The notes under the pieces: generated by a model | Databases searched by the model: none | What the model was told of the DNA's origin: nothing | The model's input: the letters and a program-made list of their open reading frames with translations, nothing else | Shown here: one piece after another, positions 17,196 through 25,522 of the stretch | Layout: every line of letters starts with the position of its first letter | How positions within the stretch are numbered: position 1 is the stretch's first letter | Source: Mycolicibacterium aromaticivorans JS19b1 = JCM 16368 | GTDB taxonomy: Bacteria; Actinomycetota; Actinomycetes; Mycobacteriales; Mycobacteriaceae | Direction: 5' to 3' | Assembly: GCF_000559085.1 (NCBI RefSeq) | Contig: NZ_JALN02000002.1 | Location: 1-64,000, forward strand | DNA length: 64,000 bases | Position numbers and translations under genes: made by a program

Positions 17196-18071
17196 GTGAG
17201 CTTGCTTGGAGCGGAAACACGCTTCGTGGATGTAGCCGGTATACGTACCAGGACGATTCAGGCAGGGGAAGGTCCGGACCTCATTCTCCTGCACGGGGGA
17301 GGCGGTCACGCCGAAGCCTTCGCCCGCAATGTGACGGCGCTGTCGCGTCATTTCCGAGTGCATGCGCTGGACCTGTTGGGTCACGGTCTCACCAGTGGTT
17401 GTGAGGTCGCCCCGAACCGTAAGGACTATGTCAGTCACCTACTCGGATACATGGACCAGGAAGGCATCGACCGAGCCCACCTGGTCGGCGAGTCGTTAGG
17501 AGGTTGGATCGCGGCGTGGACTGCGTTGGAACATCCCGACCGTGTCGACCGGTTGATCTACGTGTGCGGCGCGCGGTTGACGCTAGAGGTCGGCGCCGAT
17601 GCCGAGGCTCGCACCGCTGCCGGGCGCGCAGAGCTTGCCCGGGTCACCCGGCAATTCCTGGCTGACCCGAGTCCGGCGAATGTGCGGGAGAGGATGGCGT
17701 GGCTTTTCCACCACCCTGACCGCGACCTGACCGATGAACTGGTGGCGCTGCGGTGGGCGCTTTACCAGAGCGAAGAATCGCGGTCGGCACTGACGAACGC
17801 GACGGCGCCGCCCTCAGCGGCGACTGCTGAGGACAATCTCACGGCTGAGCGATTGACCAGCTTGACCAGGCCCACGCTCGTGCTGTGGACGAGTCACAAT
17901 CCCTCGGCGACGGTGGAATTCGGACGGCGGGCAGCCGAGCTAATTCCCGGCGCTGAATTCGCATTGATGGAGGATTGTGGCCACTGGCCGCAGTGGGAAC
18001 GGCCGGAAGAGTTCAACCAAATCCTCACCAACTATCTTCAAGGTGATCGCGAGTCCCGAGGGCAACGTTGA
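17196..18071 (+). CDS. Alpha/beta hydrolase of the meta-cleavage-product type, with Asn at the catalytic Asp position
   Basis: 291 residues from GTG 17196; other starts are possible. The oxyanion segment is LILLHGGGGHAEAF, the nucleophile S100 lies in VGESLGGW and the catalytic His is H263 in DCGHWPQWE. The family (MhpC, BphD, HsaD) hydrolyses the C-C bond of ring-fission products. In BphD the triad is S112-D237-H265. The residue 28 before the His here is N235, in VLWTSHNPSA, so the triad Asp appears replaced by Asn. It could have reduced activity or use another acid. Its stop overlaps the next start by 1 base. Confidence 0.85.
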   Translation: MSLLGAETRFVDVAGIRTRTIQAGEGPDLILLHGGGGHAEAFARNVTALSRHFRVHALDLLGHGLTSGCEVAPNRKDYVSHLLGYMDQEGIDRAHLVGESLGGWIAAWTALEHPDRVDRLIYVCGARLTLEVGADAEARTAAGRAELARVTRQFLADPSPANVRERMAWLFHHPDRDLTDELVALRWALYQSEESRSALTNATAPPSAATAEDNLTAERLTSLTRPTLVLWTSHNPSATVEFGRRAAELIPGAEFALMEDCGHWPQWERPEEFNQILTNYLQGDRESRGQR

Positions 18072-19387
18072 TGGAGACAATCGGTTCCAAAACCGGCCCG
18101 GCGCTGCCGATAGACTCCTCGGCCTTCTACGACGAGGCGGTGTACCAGCGGGAACTCGACTCCATCTTCAAGCGGTCGTGGCTATTCGTCGGCCACGAGT
18201 CCATGATCCCCAAGCCCGGTGACTTCCGCACAACCTATATGGCCGACGACGCCGTGATCGTATGCCGGGACAAGGAATCTCGTGTTCGTGTGCTGCTGAA
18301 CAAATGTCGGCACCGGGGCAATAAAGTCTGTCAGTTCGACATGGGCAACGCGAACATCTTTCACTGCAGCTATCACGGCTGGAGTTACGACACTGCCGGA
18401 CGGCTGCGCAGTGTTCCGCTAGCCGAGAGCGCCTACGGGCCGCAGTTTGATAAGGCCAGCATGGGCCTCGTCTCCCCCCGGGTAGCTACCTACAAAGGAC
18501 TTATCTTTGCTTGCTGGGATCAGTCGGCGCCGCCGCTGGAAGAATATCTGGGGGAGGGCCTGCTGTGGTACCTCGACAACTTTCTACTCGACTGTGACCC
18601 CAACGGCCTGCAGGTCGTTCCCGGCCTGCACCGCTACCTCATGCCCGTCAACTGGAAGTTGTTGGCCGAGAACTTCGGCGGCGACCAGTATCACTTCGCT
18701 GCCACTCACGGATCGGTTTCCGCACTGTCGAAAGCTGGGCAGACTGCCCGCATCAACTTTTCGATAGACGAGGGGCAGCACTACAGCGTGGTTCTCGACG
18801 GCTGCGCGCCCCATGGGTTGCTGCAACTGGCAGTCGGTAAGAATTTCTATCAGGACGATCTCGCCCAAGCCGAAACGCTGGGTACCGAAGCAGTCGACTG
18901 GCTAACCGAGCGGCAGCGCCTGCAAGACGAGCGGTTGGCGACATCCCCCGTGCAGCCCTACAGCTTTCACGTAGCCAATATCTTCCCAAACTTCAGCATG
19001 ATTGGCATGGGCACGGCTTTTTACGGTCGGGGATTCATCATGTGGCAGCCTCGGGGACCGCGGTTGACCGAGGTTTGGGAGTGGTGTTTGGTGGAAAGCT
19101 CCGCGCCCCGTGCTGTCAAGGAACGTATGGTCTTCGTCTTGAGTCAGCGGCAATCGGCGGCCGGTCTCGTGACGCCCGATGATCACGAAAACTTCGAACG
19201 ATTGTCTGACGCCCTTGACACCGGAGTCGCCCGGGATGTGCCGTTCAACTACTCACTCGGCGAGGACGTCGAACCAATGGAGTCGCTGGTTGCGGAGTTA
19301 CCCGGCAATGTCAGGCCGCAGATCAGCGAAGCCTACCAGCGCGAGTTCTATCGGCACTGGCACCGAACTATGACGGAGCCGGCCTAG
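18071..19387 (+). CDS. Rieske aromatic-ring-hydroxylating dioxygenase, alpha subunit 3
   Basis: 438 residues from ATG 18071, translationally coupled to the hydrolase (TGATG). The Rieske ligands are C79-x-H81 and C99-x2-H102 (NKCRHRG, CSYHGWSY; Ser replaces the usual Pro). The iron ligands are H208 and H213 in GGDQYHFAATHGS. Just downstream lie a Gfo/Idh/MocA dehydrogenase, a LigB-fold dioxygenase and a class II aldolase-type protein. This set resembles phthalate-type pathways (dioxygenase, dihydrodiol dehydrogenase, decarboxylase, protocatechuate-type cleavage). A carboxylated aromatic is therefore a reasonable substrate guess. Confidence 0.92.
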   Translation: METIGSKTGPALPIDSSAFYDEAVYQRELDSIFKRSWLFVGHESMIPKPGDFRTTYMADDAVIVCRDKESRVRVLLNKCRHRGNKVCQFDMGNANIFHCSYHGWSYDTAGRLRSVPLAESAYGPQFDKASMGLVSPRVATYKGLIFACWDQSAPPLEEYLGEGLLWYLDNFLLDCDPNGLQVVPGLHRYLMPVNWKLLAENFGGDQYHFAATHGSVSALSKAGQTARINFSIDEGQHYSVVLDGCAPHGLLQLAVGKNFYQDDLAQAETLGTEAVDWLTERQRLQDERLATSPVQPYSFHVANIFPNFSMIGMGTAFYGRGFIMWQPRGPRLTEVWEWCLVESSAPRAVKERMVFVLSQRQSAAGLVTPDDHENFERLSDALDTGVARDVPFNYSLGEDVEPMESLVAELPGNVRPQISEAYQREFYRHWHRTMTEPA

Positions 19388-19389
19388 CC

Positions 19390-19902
19390 ATGGAGACCAG
19401 CCAGTTGGACGTGGAACTGCGGCTGCGAATAAACGAATTCTATGCGCGGGAGACCATGCTTCTCGATGATGGGCGGCTGGACGAGTGGCTGGGCTTATTG
19501 GCGCCGGATGTCAGATACACGATGCCATTCCCAGAGTCCAGCACGCATCCGGTCGACGATGATGACGGCCTACCGCCGTTTCTGTTGTTCAACGACGACT
19601 ACGAATCGCTGAAGCTGAGAATTGCCCGGCTGGCTACTGGGCTCGCTCCCGGGGAAACTCCACGCACGATCACTCAGCGCATTGTCAGCGACATCCTGGT
19701 CACCGATGTGTCCGATCAAGAGCTCTGCGTCCGATCCAGCGTCATGGTGTTTCTCGTGCGCCATGAACGCCACGAGAGCTTCTTTATCGGCAAACGACAA
19801 GACGTTCTACGCCGAGACAAGCACTCGGGCCTGCTGCTGGCCGCCCGGGTCATCACCCTGGCTCATAGCGTTCTGCCACGAGCGATTTCGATCTTCTTCT
19901 AA
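19390..19902 (+). CDS. Rieske dioxygenase beta subunit 3
   Basis: 170 residues, starting 2 bases after the alpha 3 stop. Beta-subunit features are INEFYARETMLLDDGRLDEWL (core ARETMLLDDGRLDEWLGLLA), an IVSDILVTDV strand and a C-terminal LPRAISIFF. The usual WAEDPPSRIRH motif is changed to GLAPGETPRTITQRIVS, so it is the most divergent of the four beta subunits. Confidence 0.9.
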   Translation: METSQLDVELRLRINEFYARETMLLDDGRLDEWLGLLAPDVRYTMPFPESSTHPVDDDDGLPPFLLFNDDYESLKLRIARLATGLAPGETPRTITQRIVSDILVTDVSDQELCVRSSVMVFLVRHERHESFFIGKRQDVLRRDKHSGLLLAARVITLAHSVLPRAISIFF

Positions 19903-19940
19903 TGCCCAGTCGTCCAATAGCCCTCAGTTAGGTCGCACAC

Positions 19941-21170
19941 ATGACAGATGTCGCTTCACGCGAACTAGGCCTGGGATTTCTCGGAATCGGTCAGGCAGTC
20001 GCCAGAATCTTCCAGCAGTACCCGGACATGTCGACGCTGCCGTATCGGGTTGTGGCGGCTGCGGATACCCGATCACACTCGCTCGCCCGCTTCGCCACCG
20101 AGTTCGCAGGCCGCACCTATACCGACGCAGAGCAACTGTGTGCCGATCCAAGCGTGGACGTCGTCTACATCGCCACCCCTCCCGAGCTGCATCGGGAGCA
20201 TGCCCTGATGGCCGCACATTACAGAAAACACATGATCGTCGAAAAGCCGTTGGCCATGTCGATCGACGATTGCACTGCAATGGTCGAGGCGGCCCAGGCA
20301 GCGGGCGTGCAGCTGATGGCCGGCCACACACACAGCTTCGACGCGCCGGTGCGAGCGATGGCCGAACTGGTACGCAGTGGCGATCTCGGCGAGTTGCTCA
20401 TGGTGAACACCTGGAACTTCAATGACTTCAATCGGCGACCGTGGCCGACTTCGGAATTGCGCTCGACCAGCGGGCCAGTTCTCAACCAGGGGCCTCACCA
20501 GGTCGATATCGTGCGGCAGATAGTCGGCGGTGTGGCCAGAACAGTGCGTGCGTCGACAATATGGGACGACGTCCGGAAATGCGTCGGGGGATACACCTGT
20601 CATCTCGGATTCGAATCAGGAGTTTCCGCGACGCTCGTCTATGACGCGCGAGCTTTCTTCGACGTCGCGGAGTTGCACTCGTGGGTGGCAGAGGACGGCG
20701 GCCGCCGCAGTCCCCAAGCCAACCAGCGTGTAGCCAGCAACTTCGCTGCGCTCAGTCAGAACCCTGACCACCTTGAAGTCGCACTGGAAGCTCAGAAGGA
20801 GCAGGGCCGCTACGGTGCTGCGACGACGACCGAAGAGTCACAGGAGCTGTGGGGTTACTCCGCCCCCGGAGAGATCATCCACCACCCCTACTTCGGCCTG
20901 ACCGTGGTTTCCTGCGAACGCGGCGCGATCAGGCAGTCGCCCGACGGGCTGGTGGTGTACGGGCAGAACGGATTACAGGAAATACCGGTCGCGCGCACCA
21001 TGCGGGGCAGGGCCGCAGAGTTGGCTGAACTACATCGGGCGATCACTGAGGACCGCCCTGTTCAGCACGACGGTCGCTGGGGGCGCGCGACGCTAGAAGT
21101 ATGTTTCGCCATCCTGCAGTCGGCCTACGAAGATCGCGAAGTCGTTCTCTCCCAACAGGTATCGCTGTGA
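19941..21170 (+). CDS. Gfo/Idh/MocA-family oxidoreductase, candidate cis-dihydrodiol dehydrogenase
   Basis: 409 residues. The N-terminal NAD-binding Rossmann fold begins GLGFLGIGQAVARIF, and the conserved EKP motif occurs in MIVEKPLAMS. The C-terminal domain contains GHTHSFD and GPVLNQGPHQVDIVRQI. The length and the NTWNFNDFNRRPW and NQGPHQVDIVR stretches resemble phthalate 4,5-cis-dihydrodiol dehydrogenase (Pht4) as I remember it. Placed behind an alpha/beta pair, it most likely rearomatises the dihydrodiol to a catechol with NAD(P)+. Confidence 0.85.
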   Translation: MTDVASRELGLGFLGIGQAVARIFQQYPDMSTLPYRVVAAADTRSHSLARFATEFAGRTYTDAEQLCADPSVDVVYIATPPELHREHALMAAHYRKHMIVEKPLAMSIDDCTAMVEAAQAAGVQLMAGHTHSFDAPVRAMAELVRSGDLGELLMVNTWNFNDFNRRPWPTSELRSTSGPVLNQGPHQVDIVRQIVGGVARTVRASTIWDDVRKCVGGYTCHLGFESGVSATLVYDARAFFDVAELHSWVAEDGGRRSPQANQRVASNFAALSQNPDHLEVALEAQKEQGRYGAATTTEESQELWGYSAPGEIIHHPYFGLTVVSCERGAIRQSPDGLVVYGQNGLQEIPVARTMRGRAAELAELHRAITEDRPVQHDGRWGRATLEVCFAILQSAYEDREVVLSQQVSL

Positions 21171-21189
21171 CTTCAGATGAGGAGAAATC

Positions 21190-22143
21190 GTGGGTGAGAT
21201 TGTAGCCGGTTACGCGTCGTCGCATGCCTTCACTTTCATCCCGCCTCCCAGGTGGGAAGGCTTCCGCATAAAGAACCGGCAGAGCTACACACTGCGACGC
21301 GGTAAGACCCCACCTCGCCTGAGGAAAGACGAAGAACCATTCGACGACGCTGCGGCGCGTTACGCGCACATCGAGAACGCGCTTCAACGGCTGCGGGACA
21401 GCATCAGACAAGACCGACTGGATTGCCTGATCATCATCGGTGATGACCAGAACGAGAACTTCGACGGTTCGGCACTGCCCCAGATAGCCATCCACACCGG
21501 AGAGGGGTTCACAGTGTCTGACCGCTTCTTGCCAGACGCGCGGTTTTGGAAAAGTTCGCCCGACCTCAGTAAGGACTTGAGTGAGCACACCGTCGAGGCG
21601 GGGTTCGACGTCGCCACCGTTGTCGATTTCCGTGAGACCACCTTGCACTCACACGCCCATGGCGAGATTGTGGCCAATATCCTTGGAGACCACCAAATCC
21701 CGGTGGTGTTGGTATTCCTCAATGCCGTTCACGTGCCGTCGTTGTCGCCTAAACGGTGCTTCGCGCTCGGCCGCGCGATTGCCGACGCCGTGCGGTCACG
21801 CCGCCCCGCAGGCGAGCGGATAGGTCTCTACGCGTCCGGTGGGCTCTCACACTTCACTGCCGGCTATCCATGGGCTGCCTACGATGGGCCGCGCGTTCAC
21901 GGTTCAATCGACGACGAATTCGATCGCCGCACCCTGAAGTGCCTTGCTACCGGAAACGGCTACGAGCTGAGCAAACTGACCAGCGAAGACCTGCTCAACT
22001 CTGGCAACATCGAGCTGAGATCGTGGATATGTGCTGTCGGCGCAGTCGGCGGCAACACGCCATGGGCCAGCGTCTATGAGCCCATTCCCCGCGCCCTGAT
22101 GGGAATGGCCGTCGCCTGGACGAACTGCGAAGTCACTGTTTAG
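21190..22143 (+). CDS. LigB-fold (class III) extradiol ring-cleavage dioxygenase
   Basis: 317 residues from GTG 21190 after GAGGAGAAA. The LigB fold is indicated by GYASSHAFTF with H12 as a likely iron ligand, the DQNENF segment, HSHAHGEIV in the middle and a GGLSHF motif at about residue 222. These Fe(II) enzymes open catechols or protocatechuate-like rings. It is unrelated in fold to the extradiol enzyme at 24560, so two independent meta-cleavage activities are encoded in one island. Confidence 0.87.
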   Translation: MGEIVAGYASSHAFTFIPPPRWEGFRIKNRQSYTLRRGKTPPRLRKDEEPFDDAAARYAHIENALQRLRDSIRQDRLDCLIIIGDDQNENFDGSALPQIAIHTGEGFTVSDRFLPDARFWKSSPDLSKDLSEHTVEAGFDVATVVDFRETTLHSHAHGEIVANILGDHQIPVVLVFLNAVHVPSLSPKRCFALGRAIADAVRSRRPAGERIGLYASGGLSHFTAGYPWAAYDGPRVHGSIDDEFDRRTLKCLATGNGYELSKLTSEDLLNSGNIELRSWICAVGAVGGNTPWASVYEPIPRALMGMAVAWTNCEVTV

Positions 22144-22419
22144 CGCGTCGAACGTGAGGCACGCGAAATTTGATTCGGCGGGTGTGTGGGTTATCCGCAG
22201 ACCTACTCGACGTTTGCACTGAGAACCCCCACGGTCGAAGGAAGATGTCGTCGGCCGTGACCCTGGGACGAGGGCATGTCTGCCCACCCTCTGGCCCAGT
22301 CAACCGGCAGAACCGTGGGCCGCCGAGACGCCGCTCGCGAAAGGGTATGTGTCTCAATGTCGTTGTTGCGCCGCCTGCGCGGACTGTCGGCGACAATAGG
22401 CCCACACCGAAACCAGAGT
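22144..22419. other. Intergenic region before the palindromes
   Basis: About 275 bases with no gene recognised; it leads into the paired operators and small open frame below. Confidence 0.4.
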
Positions 22420-22452
22420 CTCTGTTTTACAGAGTAGATCTCTGTTATACAG
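22420..22452 (+). promoter_or_regulatory. Tandem palindromic operators before the decarboxylase/dioxygenase operon
   Basis: Two similar palindromes lie exactly 20 bases apart: CTCTGTTTTACAGAG at 22420-22434 and CTCTGTTATACAG at 22440-22452. The first is a perfect 6-3-6 palindrome; the second has CTGT/ACAG arms. Two-turn spacing places them on the same DNA face, typical of cooperative repressor or activator binding. They are well placed to control the genes from 22573 onward. The MarR protein is the nearest candidate binder. Confidence 0.6.
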
Positions 22453-22572
22453 TAAGGCTATTAGGTACAGCGCCTAACTGCGTGGAAGTGATGGCTCGTG
22501 GTTAACGATACCCTTCTGCTTCGGGGCCTCAACAGCCCAAGCTCCATAAGAACGGACAAGGAGGCGAACCGG

Positions 22573-22683
22573 ATGGCCATTTACGCTGCCAGCACCGCCC
22601 ATCGCAGTTTGGGTAAGGCATCCGCAGACTTCGCTGTCGTCGTCAAGGACGGCGTCGACACCGAAACCCCGAGCTGGCGATGA
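22573..22683 (+). CDS. Small open frame coupled to the class II aldolase gene
   Basis: A 36-codon frame starting at ATG 22573 behind a strong AAGGAGG (22557-22563), with its stop overlapping the next start (ATGA at 22680). The product, MAIYAASTAHRSLGKASADF followed by 16 more residues, matches no family I recognise. It may be a leader peptide that couples translation, or a real small protein or decayed gene end. Confidence 0.45.
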   Translation: MAIYAASTAHRSLGKASADFAVVVKDGVDTETPSWR

Positions 22684-23459
22684 GCTCCACCCCTTCGGGC
22701 GCAGGGCTAGACACCGAACGACACGCCATCGCGCTGGCCTGTCGCGTCCTGGCGGCGCGCGACTTGGCGCCAGGCATCCTCGGCCACATCAGCCTGCGCG
22801 TCGACCGAGATCGACTGCTGATCCGATGTCGTGGTCCGCGCGAGCGAGGGCTCGCGTTCACCAGCGCAGAGGACATCCGGATGGTCACGTTGGACGGTAC
22901 AGCGGGCGGCAAAGGAGAACTCGACGATGGGTACCAGCCGCCGAACGAATTGCCACTGCACACCGAAGTGCTCCGCACCCGCCGCGATGTCAATGCTGTG
23001 GTTCATGCGCACCCCGAGGCGGTAGTCGCCGCCGATCTCGCCGGTCTGGCTGTCCGACCGATTGTCGGAGCGTTTGACATACCCGGTTTTCGGCTCGCCG
23101 CGGCTGGCGTGCCGGTCTATCGGCGAGGCGTATTGGTGCGCAATCGGCAACTAGCCCAGGAAATGGTTGCTGCTATGGCAGACCGGCCGGTGGTCGTTCT
23201 TCGGGCCCACGGCCTCACCAGTGCTGCGGAAACCGTCGAGCGGGCCGTACTACAGGCCATCAGCGTCGACACGATCTCGCGTTTGTCGCTCCAGATCGCT
23301 TCTGCGGGTGGCACTCTGGCTGATTTGCCTGACGCTGATGCAGCAGAGCTGCCTGATCTCGGTAACGCTTTCAACGAGACCATCGCGTGGCGTCACGAGT
23401 TGGGGCGCCTCGAAACCCATGGTTTGTCGTGTCACCCATCGGAGAAAAGGTCCTCATAG
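22680..23459 (+). CDS. Class II aldolase/adducin-family protein, candidate dihydroxy-aryl-carboxylate decarboxylase
   Basis: 259 residues. Metal-binding histidines of the class II aldolase fold are H109 and H111 (VVHAHPEAV) and H177 (VLRAHGLTS). The family includes fuculose aldolase, but in actinobacterial phthalate clusters a protein of this family and length decarboxylates 3,4-dihydroxyphthalate (PhtC). With a Rieske pair, a Gfo-type dehydrogenase and a LigB dioxygenase just upstream, decarboxylation is the favoured role. An aldolase on ring-cleavage products is the alternative. Confidence 0.83.
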   Translation: MSSTPSGAGLDTERHAIALACRVLAARDLAPGILGHISLRVDRDRLLIRCRGPRERGLAFTSAEDIRMVTLDGTAGGKGELDDGYQPPNELPLHTEVLRTRRDVNAVVHAHPEAVVAADLAGLAVRPIVGAFDIPGFRLAAAGVPVYRRGVLVRNRQLAQEMVAAMADRPVVVLRAHGLTSAAETVERAVLQAISVDTISRLSLQIASAGGTLADLPDADAAELPDLGNAFNETIAWRHELGRLETHGLSCHPSEKRSS

Positions 23460-23695
23460 GCACATCCGGGCACGCGCTTATGTCCATTGCCGCGGGTGGT
23501 CTGGGACGCGGCTTCCGATCCCATCGGACCATTGGCGTAGACATCCCCCGCACTCTCCTCGCCCGAGCATCGAGACCCGCGTGAATCGGAGCTTCGACAG
23601 CGCTGCGCGGATAGACCCCCCATTCAGCGGCGAGGACGCTGGTGGGCAGATGCAGAGCAACAAGAGCATTGCGCATCACCGGAGGGACGATAGTT

Positions 23696-24547
23696 TTGAG
23701 TTGGTTGACCGGGCAAGTCGCCCTGGTGACCGGCGGGGCAGCCGGAATCGGTTTGGCCGTGGTCGAGCGTTTCTTGGCCGAGGGCGCATGCGTGGGCGTC
23801 CTGGATCGCTCGGAAGGCGACCTGGCTACCATCGGCAACGCCGACGGCAGGCTCATCGCGGTAACAGGTGACGTGACGTCGTATGCAGACAACGTCATGG
23901 CGGTGCGCGAAACGGTCGATGCGTTCGGAAAGCTCGACGTCTTCGTCGGCAACGCTGGGATCTTCGATTACTTTGCCCCTTTGGTGGGTTTCGACGGAGC
24001 CGACCTCAGCAGCGCCTTCGATGAGATCTTCGCGGTCAATGTAAAGGGCTACCTCCTTGGTGCCAGGGCCGCCGTTCCTGAACTCCTCAAAAGCGATGGC
24101 CCGAGCATGATCTTCACCGTCTCCAACTCTGGCTTCTATGCCTCCGGTGGCGGCCCGCTGTACACCGCTTCCAAGCACGCAGTCGTTGGCGTAGTGCGTG
24201 AACTGGCCTACGAGTTGGCGCCGAAGATCAGGGTGAATGGCGTCGCTCCAGGCGGCACGGTAACGGGCCTGCGTGGAATCGAGGACCTCGGCCAGGGTCA
24301 GGACGTGTTGTCATCGGTGCCCGGCATCGCCGACATTATGAGTACTACAAACCCATTGCAGTACGCGCAGCAGCCCGCCGATCACGCCGGCCTGTATCTG
24401 CTACTCGCGTCTGCAGACAACTCGCGAGCGGTGACCGGCGTCGTCATCAACAGCGACGGCGGCTTGGGCGTGCGGGGCCTCAACCAGCCGTCCGGAGGGC
24501 TGGAACTTGCCACCGGCGCGATGCGCATCGACGTCGGGTCAACATAG
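23696..24547 (+). CDS. Short-chain dehydrogenase, BphB-like cis-dihydrodiol dehydrogenase candidate
   Basis: 283 residues from TTG 23696, chosen because GGAGGGA lies 8 bases upstream and the protein then begins at the Rossmann strand (WLTGQVALVTGGAAGIG). The catalytic residues are S143, Y156 and K160 (YTASK), with NAG in VGNAGIF. The C-terminal region is long, as in biphenyl/naphthalene dihydrodiol dehydrogenases. It probably turns a cis-dihydrodiol into a catechol for the extradiol enzyme 12 bases downstream. Confidence 0.88.
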   Translation: MSWLTGQVALVTGGAAGIGLAVVERFLAEGACVGVLDRSEGDLATIGNADGRLIAVTGDVTSYADNVMAVRETVDAFGKLDVFVGNAGIFDYFAPLVGFDGADLSSAFDEIFAVNVKGYLLGARAAVPELLKSDGPSMIFTVSNSGFYASGGGPLYTASKHAVVGVVRELAYELAPKIRVNGVAPGGTVTGLRGIEDLGQGQDVLSSVPGIADIMSTTNPLQYAQQPADHAGLYLLLASADNSRAVTGVVINSDGGLGVRGLNQPSGGLELATGAMRIDVGST

Positions 24548-24559
24548 GAGGTTTTACAC

Positions 24560-25450
24560 ATGTTGGTGAAAGCGTTGGGTTATGTGGGTGTGGAGTCTCC
24601 GGATGCGAAGGAGTGGTTGGCGTTCGGTCCGGAGGTTTTGGGGATGGAGGCGGTTGAGGCGTCCAGTGGATCGGTCCTGTTGCGGATCGACGACGCCGAT
24701 CATCGTTTGGCTGTGCATCACGGAGAGCGCAACCGGATGCTGTATGCGGGCTGGGATGTGGGCAGCGAGGATGCGCTTGAGGCTGCCGGGGAGTTGCTGC
24801 ACAAGCGGGGCATTGGGTTTGAGGTGGGAACCGAGGAGGACTGCGCAGCCCGCGGGGTGTTGGGCTTTTTGACGCTGTCGGATCCTTCGGGGTTGCGTCA
24901 TGAGTTGTTTTACGGTCAGAAGGTGGTGCCGGGTTCCTTCCGGCCCGGTCGTGCGATGTCGGGGTTCGTCACCGGTGCGCAGGGGTTGGGTCATGTGGTG
25001 CTGGCGACGCCGGACCTTGCGCAGGCCGACCGGTTTTTGCGGGGGGTGTTGGGGTTTAAGAAGAGCGATGAGATTTACACCTTCATGGATCTGTGGTTCT
25101 ACCACTGCAACCCGCGCCATCACAGCATCGCGTTGACTCCGATGCCGGGTGTGCGGGGACTGCACCACGTGATGGTGGAGGTGCAAAGTTTTGATGACGT
25201 GGGCATGGCTTATGACCTGTGCATGTCGCGCAACATTCCGCTGAGCATGACGTTGGGGCGCCATGTCAACGATCGGATGGTGTCGTTTTACGTGCGCACA
25301 CCGAGCGGGTTTGACCTCGAGTACGGCTGGGATGCGGTCACCGTCGACGAGGAAACCTGGACAGTCGCTCAGTACGACCGACCCAGTGTGTGGGGCCACC
25401 AGATGGTCGCCCAAACACCACCAGGCGCACTCGAAGCCGCAACAACATGA
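24560..25450 (+). CDS. Type I (VOC-fold) extradiol catechol dioxygenase, BphC-like
   Basis: 296 residues of the vicinal-oxygen-chelate superfamily with two tandem modules. The Fe(II) ligands are H145 (GHVVLATPD), a His in GLHHVMVEV (202/203) and E254 (FDLEYGWD). An excellent AGGAGG precedes ATG 24560. The length and motifs match 2,3-dihydroxybiphenyl 1,2-dioxygenase and 1,2-dihydroxynaphthalene dioxygenase. It performs meta-cleavage of a catechol bearing a substituent. The neighbouring alpha/beta hydrolase at 17196 would act on its product. Confidence 0.92.
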   Translation: MLVKALGYVGVESPDAKEWLAFGPEVLGMEAVEASSGSVLLRIDDADHRLAVHHGERNRMLYAGWDVGSEDALEAAGELLHKRGIGFEVGTEEDCAARGVLGFLTLSDPSGLRHELFYGQKVVPGSFRPGRAMSGFVTGAQGLGHVVLATPDLAQADRFLRGVLGFKKSDEIYTFMDLWFYHCNPRHHSIALTPMPGVRGLHHVMVEVQSFDDVGMAYDLCMSRNIPLSMTLGRHVNDRMVSFYVRTPSGFDLEYGWDAVTVDEETWTVAQYDRPSVWGHQMVAQTPPGALEAATT

Positions 25451-25522
25451 ACGCCGCAATCACGAAAACATCTGTCCAAGAGAACATTACGCAGCCCAAT
25501 CCAAGAAACGTAGGAGAAGTAC

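Noticed and set aside
22831..23150. Alternative frames within the class II aldolase gene
   Set aside because: Arg/Ser-rich shadows; the real frame carries the three metal-binding histidines.
24554..25459. A 301-codon antisense frame across the extradiol dioxygenase
   Set aside because: Mirror frame of a well-supported gene; no motif, Arg/His-rich composition only.
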